Source of the DNA: Nocardia bovistercoris
Lineage (GTDB): Bacteria > Actinomycetota > Actinomycetes > Mycobacteriales > Mycobacteriaceae
Direction of reading: 5' to 3'
Assembly (NCBI RefSeq): GCF_015674855.1
Contig: NZ_JADMLG010000005.1
Location: 310,001 to 374,000 of the forward strand
DNA: 64,000 nucleotides
Positions 47,529 through 55,610 of the stretch are shown piece by piece. Position 1 is the stretch's first letter. Every line of letters begins with the position of its first letter. Both the position numbers and the translations under genes were made by a program. Under the pieces are notes generated by a model, which had not been told where the DNA came from, searched no databases, and saw only the letters and a list, made by a program, of their open reading frames with translations.

Positions 47529-48470
47529 TCAGTCCGACGAGTCGGTGAGATAACCACCGCGCCTGAAGAACTCGGCTCCCGCGTGTTCGCTGCCATCCGC
47601 GGTACGCACCCGCGTGATCACGAGTCCGTGATTGCCGCCGCGAATCGGGTCGGTCCCGCAGACGACGACACCGCCGCTCTCCTGCACCACCACCCGGCCC
47701 GCCGTGCCGCCGTAGCGCGCCTCGGAGACGGACGCGGAAAGGATCTCGATCCGCTCTCCCCGGTAGTGGCTGAACGCGCGCGGATACGGCGCCGACAACG
47801 CGCGCACGAAACGCTCCAGATCGACGGCGTCCCATGACAGGTCGAGACGGCTGTCACGATCGGAGCGCTTGTGGAAGTAGGTGCGCTCGGCCTTGTTCTG
47901 CGGTCGCCATTCGGCGGTGCCGGACGCCAGCGCGGCCAGCGCCTCCCCGAGCGCGCCCGGGATCAGTTCCATACCGGCCTCGACCAATTCGGTGCCGGTC
48001 GCCGTCGGCCCGATCGGCAGCGCGCGCTGCACGAGGATGTCGCCGGTGTCCAACTGCTCGTCCATGCGGTGCACGGTGAGACCGAATTCCGAAGCGCCGC
48101 TGATCAGGGCCCACAGCACCGGGGAGAAGCCGGTGAACTTCGGCAGCAGCGAGTCGTGCAGGTTGAGCGTGCCGTGCGGCGGCAGGTCCCACAGTTCCTT
48201 CGGCATCCAGGTGTACCAGCTGTTCACCACGATCACTTCGGGATCCGCGCGCTTGACCAGGTCGATGGTCTCGGCGTCCACCCGTTCGGTCAGGTGCACC
48301 GGGATCGAATGCCGTGCGGCCAGCTCCTCGACGGAATCGGACCAGATCGCCTTGTAGGACTGGGCACTGCTGGGATGTGTGACGGCCAGCGTCACCTCGT
48401 GCTCCGAATCGATCAGCGCCTGCAGGGTTCTGCACCCCCAGGTCTGGAAGCCGAACATTACAATTCGCAT
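47529..48470 (-). CDS. Formyltransferase, methionyl-tRNA formyltransferase-like
   Basis: 313 residues with the Fmt fold. The N-terminal catalytic domain has VIVVNSWYTWMPKELW, the active-site Asn and His in LNLHDSLLPKFTGFSPV near 103-119, and the Asp in MDEQLDTGDILVQRAL near 137-151; a smaller C-terminal domain follows. Genomic fmt normally lies with def or rsmB; this copy lies 45 bp downstream of the lysine N6-hydroxylase gene under the same iron box. It most likely N-formylates N6-hydroxylysine with 10-formyl-THF, as in formobactin- or brasilibactin-type siderophores. That substrate is inference from context. Confidence 0.85.
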   Translation of the reverse strand: MRIVMFGFQTWGCRTLQALIDSEHEVTLAVTHPSSAQSYKAIWSDSVEELAARHSIPVHLTERVDAETIDLVKRADPEVIVVNSWYTWMPKELWDLPPHGTLNLHDSLLPKFTGFSPVLWALISGASEFGLTVHRMDEQLDTGDILVQRALPIGPTATGTELVEAGMELIPGALGEALAALASGTAEWRPQNKAERTYFHKRSDRDSRLDLSWDAVDLERFVRALSAPYPRAFSHYRGERIEILSASVSEARYGGTAGRVVVQESGGVVVCGTDPIRGGNHGLVITRVRTADGSEHAGAEFFRRGGYLTDSSD

Positions 48471-48515
48471 GAAACCTCAACTTTCGAAGGGGATGGTGGC
48501 GGCGGACTCGAACCG

Positions 48516-49814
48516 TCAGCGCAGCACCGAATTACCGCGCGTCCGCCCGTGCACCGCGCGCGTCGACGCGATGTCGGGTTGCAGGATTCGGTCCGAGAGT
48601 TCGCCGAGGCAGCTCAGATTGGGGAAGCCCGGCCCTTGGGCGAGCCCGGCCAGATTCGGCAGGTAGAGCTTGGACGAGAGGCCGGTCACGGCCAGATCGT
48701 GGCCGATCGACGCTTCGAGCCTGCCCATGGTGATCGGACCGCCGAGCGCGAGTTCGACCAGATCCGCCGCGTCGGCGCCGAACAGCTTCAGGAACCACAG
48801 CGGCTCACCGCCGGTGGCGTCGACCACCAGGTCGAAGGCGTGCACCTGGTCGGGGCGGCGTCCGTTGCGCAGTGTGAGGGCAACCGCCTCGCCCTGTTCG
48901 GCCACGCGCACGACTCGACCCTGTAGGTGGTGAACACGACTGTCGCCCAACAGATTCTCCTGCACCCGCACCGAGAACACGCCGCGATCGGTGCGCCGCA
49001 CGACATCTCGGCGCTCCTCGAAACTCAGGGCGCTCCATTTGGCCGGATCGCTGTACAGGGAGTTCTCGAAATAGCTTTCGCCCCTGGTGTAGATGGTGGC
49101 GCCGGGTGAGATCACCGCGACGGTCAGCACATCGTGGCGGACCAGCTCGTCCATGGCCGAACCGGCGGTCTCACCACCGCCGATCACCGCGGCGCGCGAG
49201 GAGACCGGGAGCTTGCGGCGTCCGGCCAGGTCCCAGAAGTCGGCGATACTCAGCACTTTGGGATGGTCGGCCAGCGGGCGTCTGCTGCTGCCGGGGCCGG
49301 TCATCATCAGGCGATCGGCGTCGATGGTGCGATCGCCGTCGGCCTGACGCACCGAAACCCGCCAACCCGACTCGGCCACCGCGATATTGCGCACCGAGCC
49401 GAGGACGAGGTCGACATCGGCCTTGGCGGCTACCCACTGGAGATATTTCGCCCACACGTGGTGGTGCGGATTCGGGCGACCCCGGTCGATCCATTCGGCG
49501 TAGGTGCCGCGCTCGACCAGGAAGGAATTCCAGCTGAACGCCATCATCGCCGCGTTGATGGCGCGATTGTCGCCGCGCGCCCAGGTGGAGCGGTACGGGA
49601 AGCCGACGTCCTTCTCGGGGCTGGTGCCGAGCCGGTGCTGCCCGTCGGTCCAGCCGCCGCTCGGCAGCCAGTTGCCGCCGACGGCATGGGATTCCACCAC
49701 GGTCACGTGTGGTGCGGGCAGACCCAGTTCGCGCAGGACGTGCGCCTTGGCCGCGACGGCCATGGCCTTCGGGCCCGCTCCAACAATCAGCAGTCTGTCC
49801 ACAGGTTCTCCCAT
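48516..49814 (-). CDS. mbtG: L-lysine N6-monooxygenase, MbtG-type
   Basis: 432 residues from the ATG at 49812-49814 (MGEPVDRLLIVGAGPKAMAV), close to the 431 of MbtG; the longer frame to 49937 is spurious. Flavin site GAGPKAMA near 12-19, NADPH site VIGGGETAGSA near 206-216, and the ATGGEPLWFL C-terminal FAD motif. It hydroxylates the lysine side-chain amine to start hydroxamate formation. It is first in a two-gene operon with the formyltransferase, and an iron box lies 96-114 bp upstream. Confidence 0.93.
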   Translation of the reverse strand: MGEPVDRLLIVGAGPKAMAVAAKAHVLRELGLPAPHVTVVESHAVGGNWLPSGGWTDGQHRLGTSPEKDVGFPYRSTWARGDNRAINAAMMAFSWNSFLVERGTYAEWIDRGRPNPHHHVWAKYLQWVAAKADVDLVLGSVRNIAVAESGWRVSVRQADGDRTIDADRLMMTGPGSSRRPLADHPKVLSIADFWDLAGRRKLPVSSRAAVIGGGETAGSAMDELVRHDVLTVAVISPGATIYTRGESYFENSLYSDPAKWSALSFEERRDVVRRTDRGVFSVRVQENLLGDSRVHHLQGRVVRVAEQGEAVALTLRNGRRPDQVHAFDLVVDATGGEPLWFLKLFGADAADLVELALGGPITMGRLEASIGHDLAVTGLSSKLYLPNLAGLAQGPGFPNLSCLGELSDRILQPDIASTRAVHGRTRGNSVLR

Positions 49815-49909
49815 CCACGAGCGCCGACGGCCAGCCATCGGATCGAGAATCCGGAACGAACAGTCGGTGTCCGAGCAACCTCGGGACAGCTGGGTGACGC
49901 CCCAGTATA

Positions 49910-49928
49910 TTTGCATAGCCTTACCTAA
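49910..49928 (-). promoter_or_regulatory. Iron box for the hydroxylase-formyltransferase operon
   Basis: On the minus strand it reads TTAGGTAAGGCTATGCAAA, 15 of 19 matches to consensus. Confidence 0.72.
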
Positions 49929-49950
49929 TGCCGCCACCTCGCATATCCGG

Positions 49951-49969
49951 TGTACTTAGGCTAACCTTA
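49951..49969 (+). promoter_or_regulatory. Iron box for the siderophore-interacting protein gene
   Basis: The core TTAGGCTAACCT at 49956-49967 is a perfect match to the consensus centre and right half; 14 of 19 overall. It ends only 5 bp before the first possible ATG at 49975. Confidence 0.75.
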
Positions 49970-49974
49970 GGCCC

Positions 49975-50682
49975 ATGGGCAAAGGAACCAACGGCGTCAT
50001 CATGAAGATCTGGCGCGCCGACGACTACCGACTGCGCGTCACCTCCACCGAGCGAATCACCGACAGCTACATTCGCATCGGCTTCGACGCGGGCGGCCTG
50101 CTCGCCGACCATCCGGTCCACCCCACCCAGTGGATCCGCCTCTGGATTCCGGACGCGACCACCGACAAACTGCACCACCGCGGCTACACGCTGGTGGACC
50201 AGGACCCCGAGAACGACAAGTTCTACATCGAATTCGCGCTGCACGGCGGACCGGCAAGCGCCTGGGCCGCCCGCACCGTCGTCGGCGACTATCTCGAGAG
50301 CTCGGTGCTCGGCTCGGAATTCGAACTCCCGGCCGAGACCCCGAGCGAATACCTCATCTTCGGCGACACCGCCTCGCTGCCCGCGATCAACTCGCTGCTC
50401 GACGCCATCGGCGACGCGCCCGCGCGGGTTTGGCTGGAATGGCAGCACGAATCCGATCGCGACCTGCCCGTGCGCAACAAGCCGCATCACGAGACCACCT
50501 GGCTGCAGCGGGTCGACAGCGGTCGCCTGTTGCGGGAGAAGGCCGCCGAGATCACCTGTGCCGAGGACGCCTACGGCTGGGTCGCCTGCGACGGCGCGAC
50601 CACCCGGTCGATCGTCAAGTCGTTCAAGACGATCCACAACCTTCCCAAGACCGCGGTGAAATCCCGCGCCTACTGGAAGTGA
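49975..50682 (+). CDS. Siderophore-interacting FAD-binding ferric reductase
   Basis: 235 residues; the ATG at 50002 (MKIWRADDYRLRV) would give 226 and is attractive because the iron box almost touches the first ATG. The N-terminal half is a flavin-reductase barrel (DSYIRIGFDAGG, WIRLWIPDATTDKLHHRGYTL, the latter covering the R-x-Y-T/S FAD motif), and the C-terminal half contains FGDTASLPAINSLLDAI near 123-140. It would reduce the ferric siderophore in the cytosol to release iron. In mycobacteria this domain is fused to IrtA; here it is a separate gene next to the ABC pair. Confidence 0.9.
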   Translation: MGKGTNGVIMKIWRADDYRLRVTSTERITDSYIRIGFDAGGLLADHPVHPTQWIRLWIPDATTDKLHHRGYTLVDQDPENDKFYIEFALHGGPASAWAARTVVGDYLESSVLGSEFELPAETPSEYLIFGDTASLPAINSLLDAIGDAPARVWLEWQHESDRDLPVRNKPHHETTWLQRVDSGRLLREKAAEITCAEDAYGWVACDGATTRSIVKSFKTIHNLPKTAVKSRAYWK

Positions 50683-50731
50683 CGCGTTCGCGGCTCGGCG
50701 GTGGCCCTAGCCGAGTCGGGTAGATCGAACA

Positions 50732-50772
50732 AAGGCGGGTGGCGCGGTCATACGGACCGTGCCACCCGCCTT
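50732..50772. terminator. Bidirectional terminator
   Basis: AAGGCGGGTGGCGCGGTC at 50732 pairs with its near-complement ending at 50772, with one wobble, around a short loop. It ends 3 bp before the IrtB-like stop and serves the convergent SIP gene. Confidence 0.75.
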
Positions 50773-50774
50773 CG

Positions 50775-52511
50775 TCATACGGTCGCGGCTTCGAGTCTCC
50801 AGCCCGCCGCCCGCGAGCGTTCGTTCCAGAACGCGGCATACCGACCGTCGCGCGCGAGCAGTTCCTCGTGCGTGCCGCGCTCCACGATGCGACCCGCCTC
50901 GAGGAACAGGATCTGATCGGCGTGCGCGATGGTCGCGAGCCGGTGCGCGACAACGATCACCGTCTTGTCCCTGGTCAGCTCGTGGATGCCGCGCACGACC
51001 ACCGCCTCGCTGTGCGGATCGAGCGCGCTCGTCGCCTCGTCCAGCAGGACGATCGGCGCATCCTTGAGCAGCGCCCGCGCGATCGAAACACGCTGGCGCT
51101 CACCGCCGGACAGCGCGACGCCGCCCTCCCCGACGCGGGTCTCGAGACCATCGGGCATCCGCTCCACGATCTCGTCCACCCGTGCCGCCTCGACCGCCGC
51201 GCGCAACTCCGCGTCGGAGGCTTCCGGCTTGCCGATCCTGATGTTCTCGGCCACCGAGCGGTCGAACAGGTACACCTTCTGGAAGACCAGCGACAACTGG
51301 TTCAACAGCGTCGCCGACGGCTGCTCGCGCACATCGTGCTCGCCCACCGCGACCCGGCCCGAATCGGCGTCGTAGAACCGGGCCGCGAGCCGCAGCACTG
51401 TCGTCTTGCCCGAACCGCTCGGCCCGACGATCGCGGTCGTGGTCCCCGCGGGCACGCTGAAGGTGACCTCGGAAACGACCGGCTCGCCGGGACGGTATCC
51501 GAACGAGACATTGTCGAAGACCACCGAAGGCGCACCCGGATGCACCGCTGTATCCACCTCGGCGAGCACCGGTTCGGCGAGCAGTTCGGTGATCCGGTCG
51601 GCGGCGGCCGCGGCCGAACGCAGCGCGTTCCCCAATTGCGCGGCCTGGTTCAGCGGCTCGATGAAGCGCGAACTCACCGTGATCAACGCGATGGCCGCCG
51701 ACGCCGAGATGGCGCCGCCGGTGACCTGCCCCACAGCCACGTAGACCAGGACCAGGAAGACGGCCTGCACGAACAGCGCGAAGACGATGAGCCCCGGCAC
51801 GCTGGCGATGATCATCCGCAGACCGGCCGCCCGCTGCCCGGCCAGCGCGTCGTCCAGCGCGCGATTCCCGCGACCGACCGCGCCGAAGGCCCGCAGCACC
51901 GGCTGCGCCTGCGCGAATTCGATGACCCGCGAATCGGCTTCGCCCGCCGCCGCGTGCATCTGCTTGTCCGCCCGCGTGTACGCGCCCGCAGCGAGACCGT
52001 TGACCAGATACAGCACCGGCGCCGCGAGCAACATCGCCAGCGAGATCCGCCAATCGATGAACAGCATGCCGACCGCGACACCGAGCGGAACGATGATCCC
52101 GGTCAGCACCTTCGCGATCAGGTAGGCGATAAGACCCTGCACCTCACGGACATTCTCGACCATCAGCCGCGAAAGCGGTCCGGCGTCGCGGGTCTCGAAC
52201 CAACCGAGCGGCAACCCGTTCAGATGATCGCCGAGCCGGGTCTGCAACCCGTGCTGCATGCCGACGCCGACGCGCAGACCGATCGCGGCCTGCAGGTAGC
52301 CGAAGACCACGACGCCCGCCACCGCGACCAGCATCCCGAGCGTCCACGCCCAAGCCCGGCCGAGTTCACCGTCGAACAGCGCTTCCAGCACCGGAAAGAG
52401 CAGCAGATAGGCGACCGCCTGACACAGCGCCTGCGCGAGGATCGCGGCGAACAGGCGCGGTATCAGGTGCGCGAACCGGTCGGGTACGAGCCCGAGTACC
52501 TTGCGAATCAC
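50775..52511 (-). CDS. ABC transporter permease-ATPase, IrtB-like
   Basis: 578 residues: six transmembrane segments in residues about 15-290, then a nucleotide-binding domain with Walker A GPSGSGKTT near 365, Q-loop VFQKVYLFDR, signature LSGGERQR near 468 and Walker B IVLLDEATSAL near 490, with H in VAHRLAT. It is a half-transporter that pairs with the one encoded just upstream (4-bp ATGA overlap). By analogy with IrtAB of mycobacteria the pair imports ferric siderophore. ABC exporters share this fold, so direction is inferred from context. Confidence 0.88.
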   Translation of the reverse strand: MIRKVLGLVPDRFAHLIPRLFAAILAQALCQAVAYLLLFPVLEALFDGELGRAWAWTLGMLVAVAGVVVFGYLQAAIGLRVGVGMQHGLQTRLGDHLNGLPLGWFETRDAGPLSRLMVENVREVQGLIAYLIAKVLTGIIVPLGVAVGMLFIDWRISLAMLLAAPVLYLVNGLAAGAYTRADKQMHAAAGEADSRVIEFAQAQPVLRAFGAVGRGNRALDDALAGQRAAGLRMIIASVPGLIVFALFVQAVFLVLVYVAVGQVTGGAISASAAIALITVSSRFIEPLNQAAQLGNALRSAAAAADRITELLAEPVLAEVDTAVHPGAPSVVFDNVSFGYRPGEPVVSEVTFSVPAGTTTAIVGPSGSGKTTVLRLAARFYDADSGRVAVGEHDVREQPSATLLNQLSLVFQKVYLFDRSVAENIRIGKPEASDAELRAAVEAARVDEIVERMPDGLETRVGEGGVALSGGERQRVSIARALLKDAPIVLLDEATSALDPHSEAVVVRGIHELTRDKTVIVVAHRLATIAHADQILFLEAGRIVERGTHEELLARDGRYAAFWNERSRAAGWRLEAATV

Positions 52512-54361
52512 CGAACACCCTCCGAACTCTCGATCGTCGCCAGGTCACTGAGCGCCGCCTCGTTGATCTCCCACTGCCGCTGATAGGTGCCGCCCGCCGC
52601 GCGCAGACTCTCGTGGTCCCCCGATTCGACCAGTCTTCCGTTCTCCAACACCAGAATCCGATCGACACCGGTGATGGTGTGCAGCCGGTGCGCGATGACG
52701 AGCACGGTGCGCCCGGCGACCAGGACCGCGAGTGCGTCCTGCACCGCCGCCTCCGATTCCGGGTCGGCGAAGGCGGTCGCTTCGTCCAGCACGAGCACCG
52801 GCGTATCGGCCAGCAGGGCACGCGCTATCGAAAGACGTTGCGCCTCACCGCCGGACAGCGTCGCGTCGACGCCGATCTCGGAGTCGTAGCCGCGCGGCAG
52901 CGCCGCGATACGGTCGTGGATCTGCGCGGCGCGCGCGGCCCGTTCCAACTCCTCGTCCGGCGCGCCGGGGCGTCCCAGCAGGAGATTGTCGCGGACGCTG
53001 CCGCGGATCAGCCGAACATCTTGGAAGACGAAACCCACCGTGCGGTACAGGTCTTCGGTCGAATACGCACGAATATCCCTCCCGCCGATAGTGATCCGGC
53101 CCGCACCGACATCGTAGAAACGCGGCAGGAGCTTGGCGAGCGTGGATTTGCCCGACCCGCTCGGCCCGACCAGCGCGGTGATGGTGCCCGGCGTCAGCGT
53201 GAGATCGATATCGCGCAGCACGTCGTGGTCGGCGCGGTATCCGAAGGTGACGCCTTCGAAGCGCACCGTGCCGTCCGTGGCGGGCTCATCGGAATCCGGC
53301 TCGAGCGCGGTCAGTTCCGGTGTCTGCCGTAATTCGTGCAGCCGTTGCGCCGCGATGGCCGCCGAGCGCAAAGCCTGTGCGCCGTAACCGAGACCGAGCA
53401 GCGAACTGCCGAGACCGAGTCCCACCAGCAGGAAGGGCACCAGGTCGATGGACCGCACCCAGTCCAGTTCGACCGCGGCCAAGCCCGCGACGACGACGAC
53501 CAGCATCACGAACACCGGCATGACCACGATGTCGGAAGCCGACTGCACCTTCATGATCGGCGTCTTCATCCGGTCGACACTGCGCGCCTGATGATCGACC
53601 GCGTCCTGGAATTCCTTGTGCGCCTTGCCGACCTGACCGAAGGCCCGCACCACCTGGATACCGTCGATGAACTCGATCGCGGCCTGCTGGGTTCGCTGCT
53701 CGGACCGGGTGTACACCACGAGGCGGTCGCGGCCGTCCTGATCCAGCATCTTGCTGTAGAGCACCGCGAACGCGATCAGCGGCAACAGCAGCACGAGCGC
53801 AAGACGCCATTCCACCGTGATCAGATAGCCGAGGGTGATCAGCGGGACCGTGATCGCGCCGACGAATTCCAGCCGCGCGTGCGCGACCAGATAGTGCAGG
53901 GCCTCCACGTCGTCCTGGAGATACTTCTTCACCTCGCCCGAGGTGCGCTCGCCGAACCAGCCGAGCGGGACGCGAGCCAGTTTGGCCGCCAGCAGCCTGC
54001 GCAGACTCAGCTGGAACCCGCCGTCGACCAGATGCGACCAGGTGAGGGCGACCGCCTGCAGGAGTGCGCGCGCGACGAGCAGGGCCACCGCGATCGCCAG
54101 CAGCCGCCAGACCCTGTCGGTGTCGACCCGGTCGGCCAGCAGTTCCCGGCACGCTTCGACCACAAGCACCACCGGAGCGACCGAACAGACCGAGGCGACG
54201 GCCATGACGAGGCTCGCCCACAGCAGTTGCGTGCGCACCGGCGCGAGAATTTCTCTTCGCGCCAGGGCTTCCTGTTCTTTGCGCGCCTTCAGTACCGCTT
54301 TGGGCGGCCGGTTCCCCGCTTCCGCCTCGGGCAGCGGCACAACCTCAACCGTCATCCTCAC
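52508..54361 (-). CDS. ABC transporter permease-ATPase, IrtA-like without SIP domain
   Basis: 617 residues (615 if the second Met is used). A 45-residue cytosolic start with KARKEQEALARREILAPVR, six membrane segments to about 330, then an NBD with GPSGSGKST near 399, VFQDVRLIRG, signature LSGGEAQR near 505 and LVLDEATAFADP. It lacks the N-terminal FAD-binding SIP domain of mycobacterial IrtA, supplied instead by 49975-50682. Upstream lie an iron box (54534-54552) and hairpin copy B. First gene of a two-gene operon. Confidence 0.88.
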   Translation of the reverse strand: MRMTVEVVPLPEAEAGNRPPKAVLKARKEQEALARREILAPVRTQLLWASLVMAVASVCSVAPVVLVVEACRELLADRVDTDRVWRLLAIAVALLVARALLQAVALTWSHLVDGGFQLSLRRLLAAKLARVPLGWFGERTSGEVKKYLQDDVEALHYLVAHARLEFVGAITVPLITLGYLITVEWRLALVLLLPLIAFAVLYSKMLDQDGRDRLVVYTRSEQRTQQAAIEFIDGIQVVRAFGQVGKAHKEFQDAVDHQARSVDRMKTPIMKVQSASDIVVMPVFVMLVVVVAGLAAVELDWVRSIDLVPFLLVGLGLGSSLLGLGYGAQALRSAAIAAQRLHELRQTPELTALEPDSDEPATDGTVRFEGVTFGYRADHDVLRDIDLTLTPGTITALVGPSGSGKSTLAKLLPRFYDVGAGRITIGGRDIRAYSTEDLYRTVGFVFQDVRLIRGSVRDNLLLGRPGAPDEELERAARAAQIHDRIAALPRGYDSEIGVDATLSGGEAQRLSIARALLADTPVLVLDEATAFADPESEAAVQDALAVLVAGRTVLVIAHRLHTITGVDRILVLENGRLVESGDHESLRAAGGTYQRQWEINEAALSDLATIESSEGVR

Positions 54362-54374
54362 TCCTTGTTTATTT

Positions 54375-54488
54375 GCGTCGCCTTCGGCGCCGCGGGTTCG
54401 CGGCCCTGGGGGTCTCGCGTCCCAGCGGTCGATACTTGCTCCTGCGTCGCTTTGTCTCGACCGCTGGGACGCGAGACGGCCGCGAACC
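54375..54488 (-). repeat. 114-bp palindromic element, copy B (inverted relative to copy A)
   Basis: Its reverse complement matches 22175-22288 over all 114 bp with six differences. Two of these are opposite each other in the inner stem (G-C in A, T-A in B), so pairing is kept. It starts 14 bp upstream of the first possible IrtA-like start codon, so it lies in that gene's leader. Confidence 0.85.
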
Positions 54489-54533
54489 TTGTGGGTGTGC
54501 CGTGGGTTGGCAGTTGGTCGACAGCTTTCGAAT

Positions 54534-54552
54534 GTAGGTTAGGCTAAGTTTT
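54534..54552 (-). promoter_or_regulatory. Iron box for the IrtAB-like operon
   Basis: GTAGGTTAGGCTAAGTTTT matches 14 of 19 consensus positions, with 13 in a row. It lies about 170 bp upstream of the IrtA-like start; the hairpin element is between them. Confidence 0.72.
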
Positions 54553-54607
54553 GTCTTGGGAACAGGGTGGTCGGGGCGGGTGTGGGTTGGGTTAGGCTCG
54601 GTTGGTC

Positions 54608-55555
54608 ATGAGGAGAAGGCAGCAGGCGCCGTTGCCCAAGCGGTTCGGGTTGGATCCGGCTCGGCTGCGGTTGCCCGTCGAGGGGGAATGGGCCACCATT
54701 CGCGATCATTTGGTCGAGCGGCTGCCTCGGGTGGAGCCTGCTCGTATCGATGAGATGTTGCGGGCGGGCGCGATCGTCGATATGGACGGGCCGATCGCGC
54801 TCGAGCAGGCGTATGTGCCGGGGGGCGCGGTCTGGTTTCACCGTGACCTGCCCGATGAGGTGGATGTTCCCTTCGACATCGATATCGTGCACCGCGACGA
54901 CACCCTGCTCGTCATCGACAAACCGCATTTCCTTGCCACCATCCCGCGCGGCAGCCACATCAGGCAGACCGCCCTGGTGCGGCTGCGTCACGATCTCGAC
55001 CTGCCCGACCTGATACCGGCGCACCGACTCGACCGCGCCACCGCAGGACTCGTGCTCTTCGTCGTCGATCCGGCCAGGCGGGGCGCGTATCAGACGATGT
55101 TCCACCGGCGCGCCGTGCGCAAGGAATACGAGGCGATCGCCAGGCACGATCCCGAGCTCGAGCTGCCGAGGACGATTCGCAGCCGGATCGTCAAGGACAA
55201 ACACGTGTTGGCGGCCTATGAGACCGACGGTGAGCCGAATGCCGAAACCGAGGTCGAACTGGTCGAACACCGCGACGGGCTCGGCCGGTACCGACTGCGC
55301 CCGCACACCGGGCGCACCCACCAACTGCGGCTGCACATGAACGGTCTCGGCGTGCCGATCCTCGGCGACGACTTCTACCCGACCCTCACCGACCGGCCCG
55401 TGCACGATTTCACGCGCCCGCTGCAACTGCTCGCCGCATCCCTCGAATTCACCGATCCGGTCACGGGGGTCGCCCGGCGGTTCCGTACGGGACGCTCGTT
55501 GCAGGCGTGGCACGATCCCGTCGGCTGGGCGGGCCCGCTGCCCTCGGATACCTGA
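54608..55555 (+). CDS. RluA-family 23S rRNA/tRNA pseudouridine synthase
   Basis: 315 residues from the ATG at 54608; a TTG two codons earlier is possible. Catalytic Asp is in AHRLDRATAGLVLFV near 139-153; DIVHRDDTLLVIDKPHFLATIP and RPHTGRTHQLRLHMNGLGVPILGDDFYP are the conserved flanks. It converts uridine to pseudouridine in structured RNA. Site specificity cannot be read from sequence. It marks the right-hand return to housekeeping genes after the siderophore region. Confidence 0.93.
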   Translation: MRRRQQAPLPKRFGLDPARLRLPVEGEWATIRDHLVERLPRVEPARIDEMLRAGAIVDMDGPIALEQAYVPGGAVWFHRDLPDEVDVPFDIDIVHRDDTLLVIDKPHFLATIPRGSHIRQTALVRLRHDLDLPDLIPAHRLDRATAGLVLFVVDPARRGAYQTMFHRRAVRKEYEAIARHDPELELPRTIRSRIVKDKHVLAAYETDGEPNAETEVELVEHRDGLGRYRLRPHTGRTHQLRLHMNGLGVPILGDDFYPTLTDRPVHDFTRPLQLLAASLEFTDPVTGVARRFRTGRSLQAWHDPVGWAGPLPSDT

Positions 55556-55610
55556 CACCGCCCGAATACGTTGCCTGGCCGTATCCGAATCGTTACGTAC
55601 ACTGGGCCGG

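Noticed and set aside
54587..54605. Second iron-box-like site near the pseudouridine synthase start
   Set aside because: Only about 12 of 19 matches, overlapping the start region of a housekeeping gene; too weak to call.
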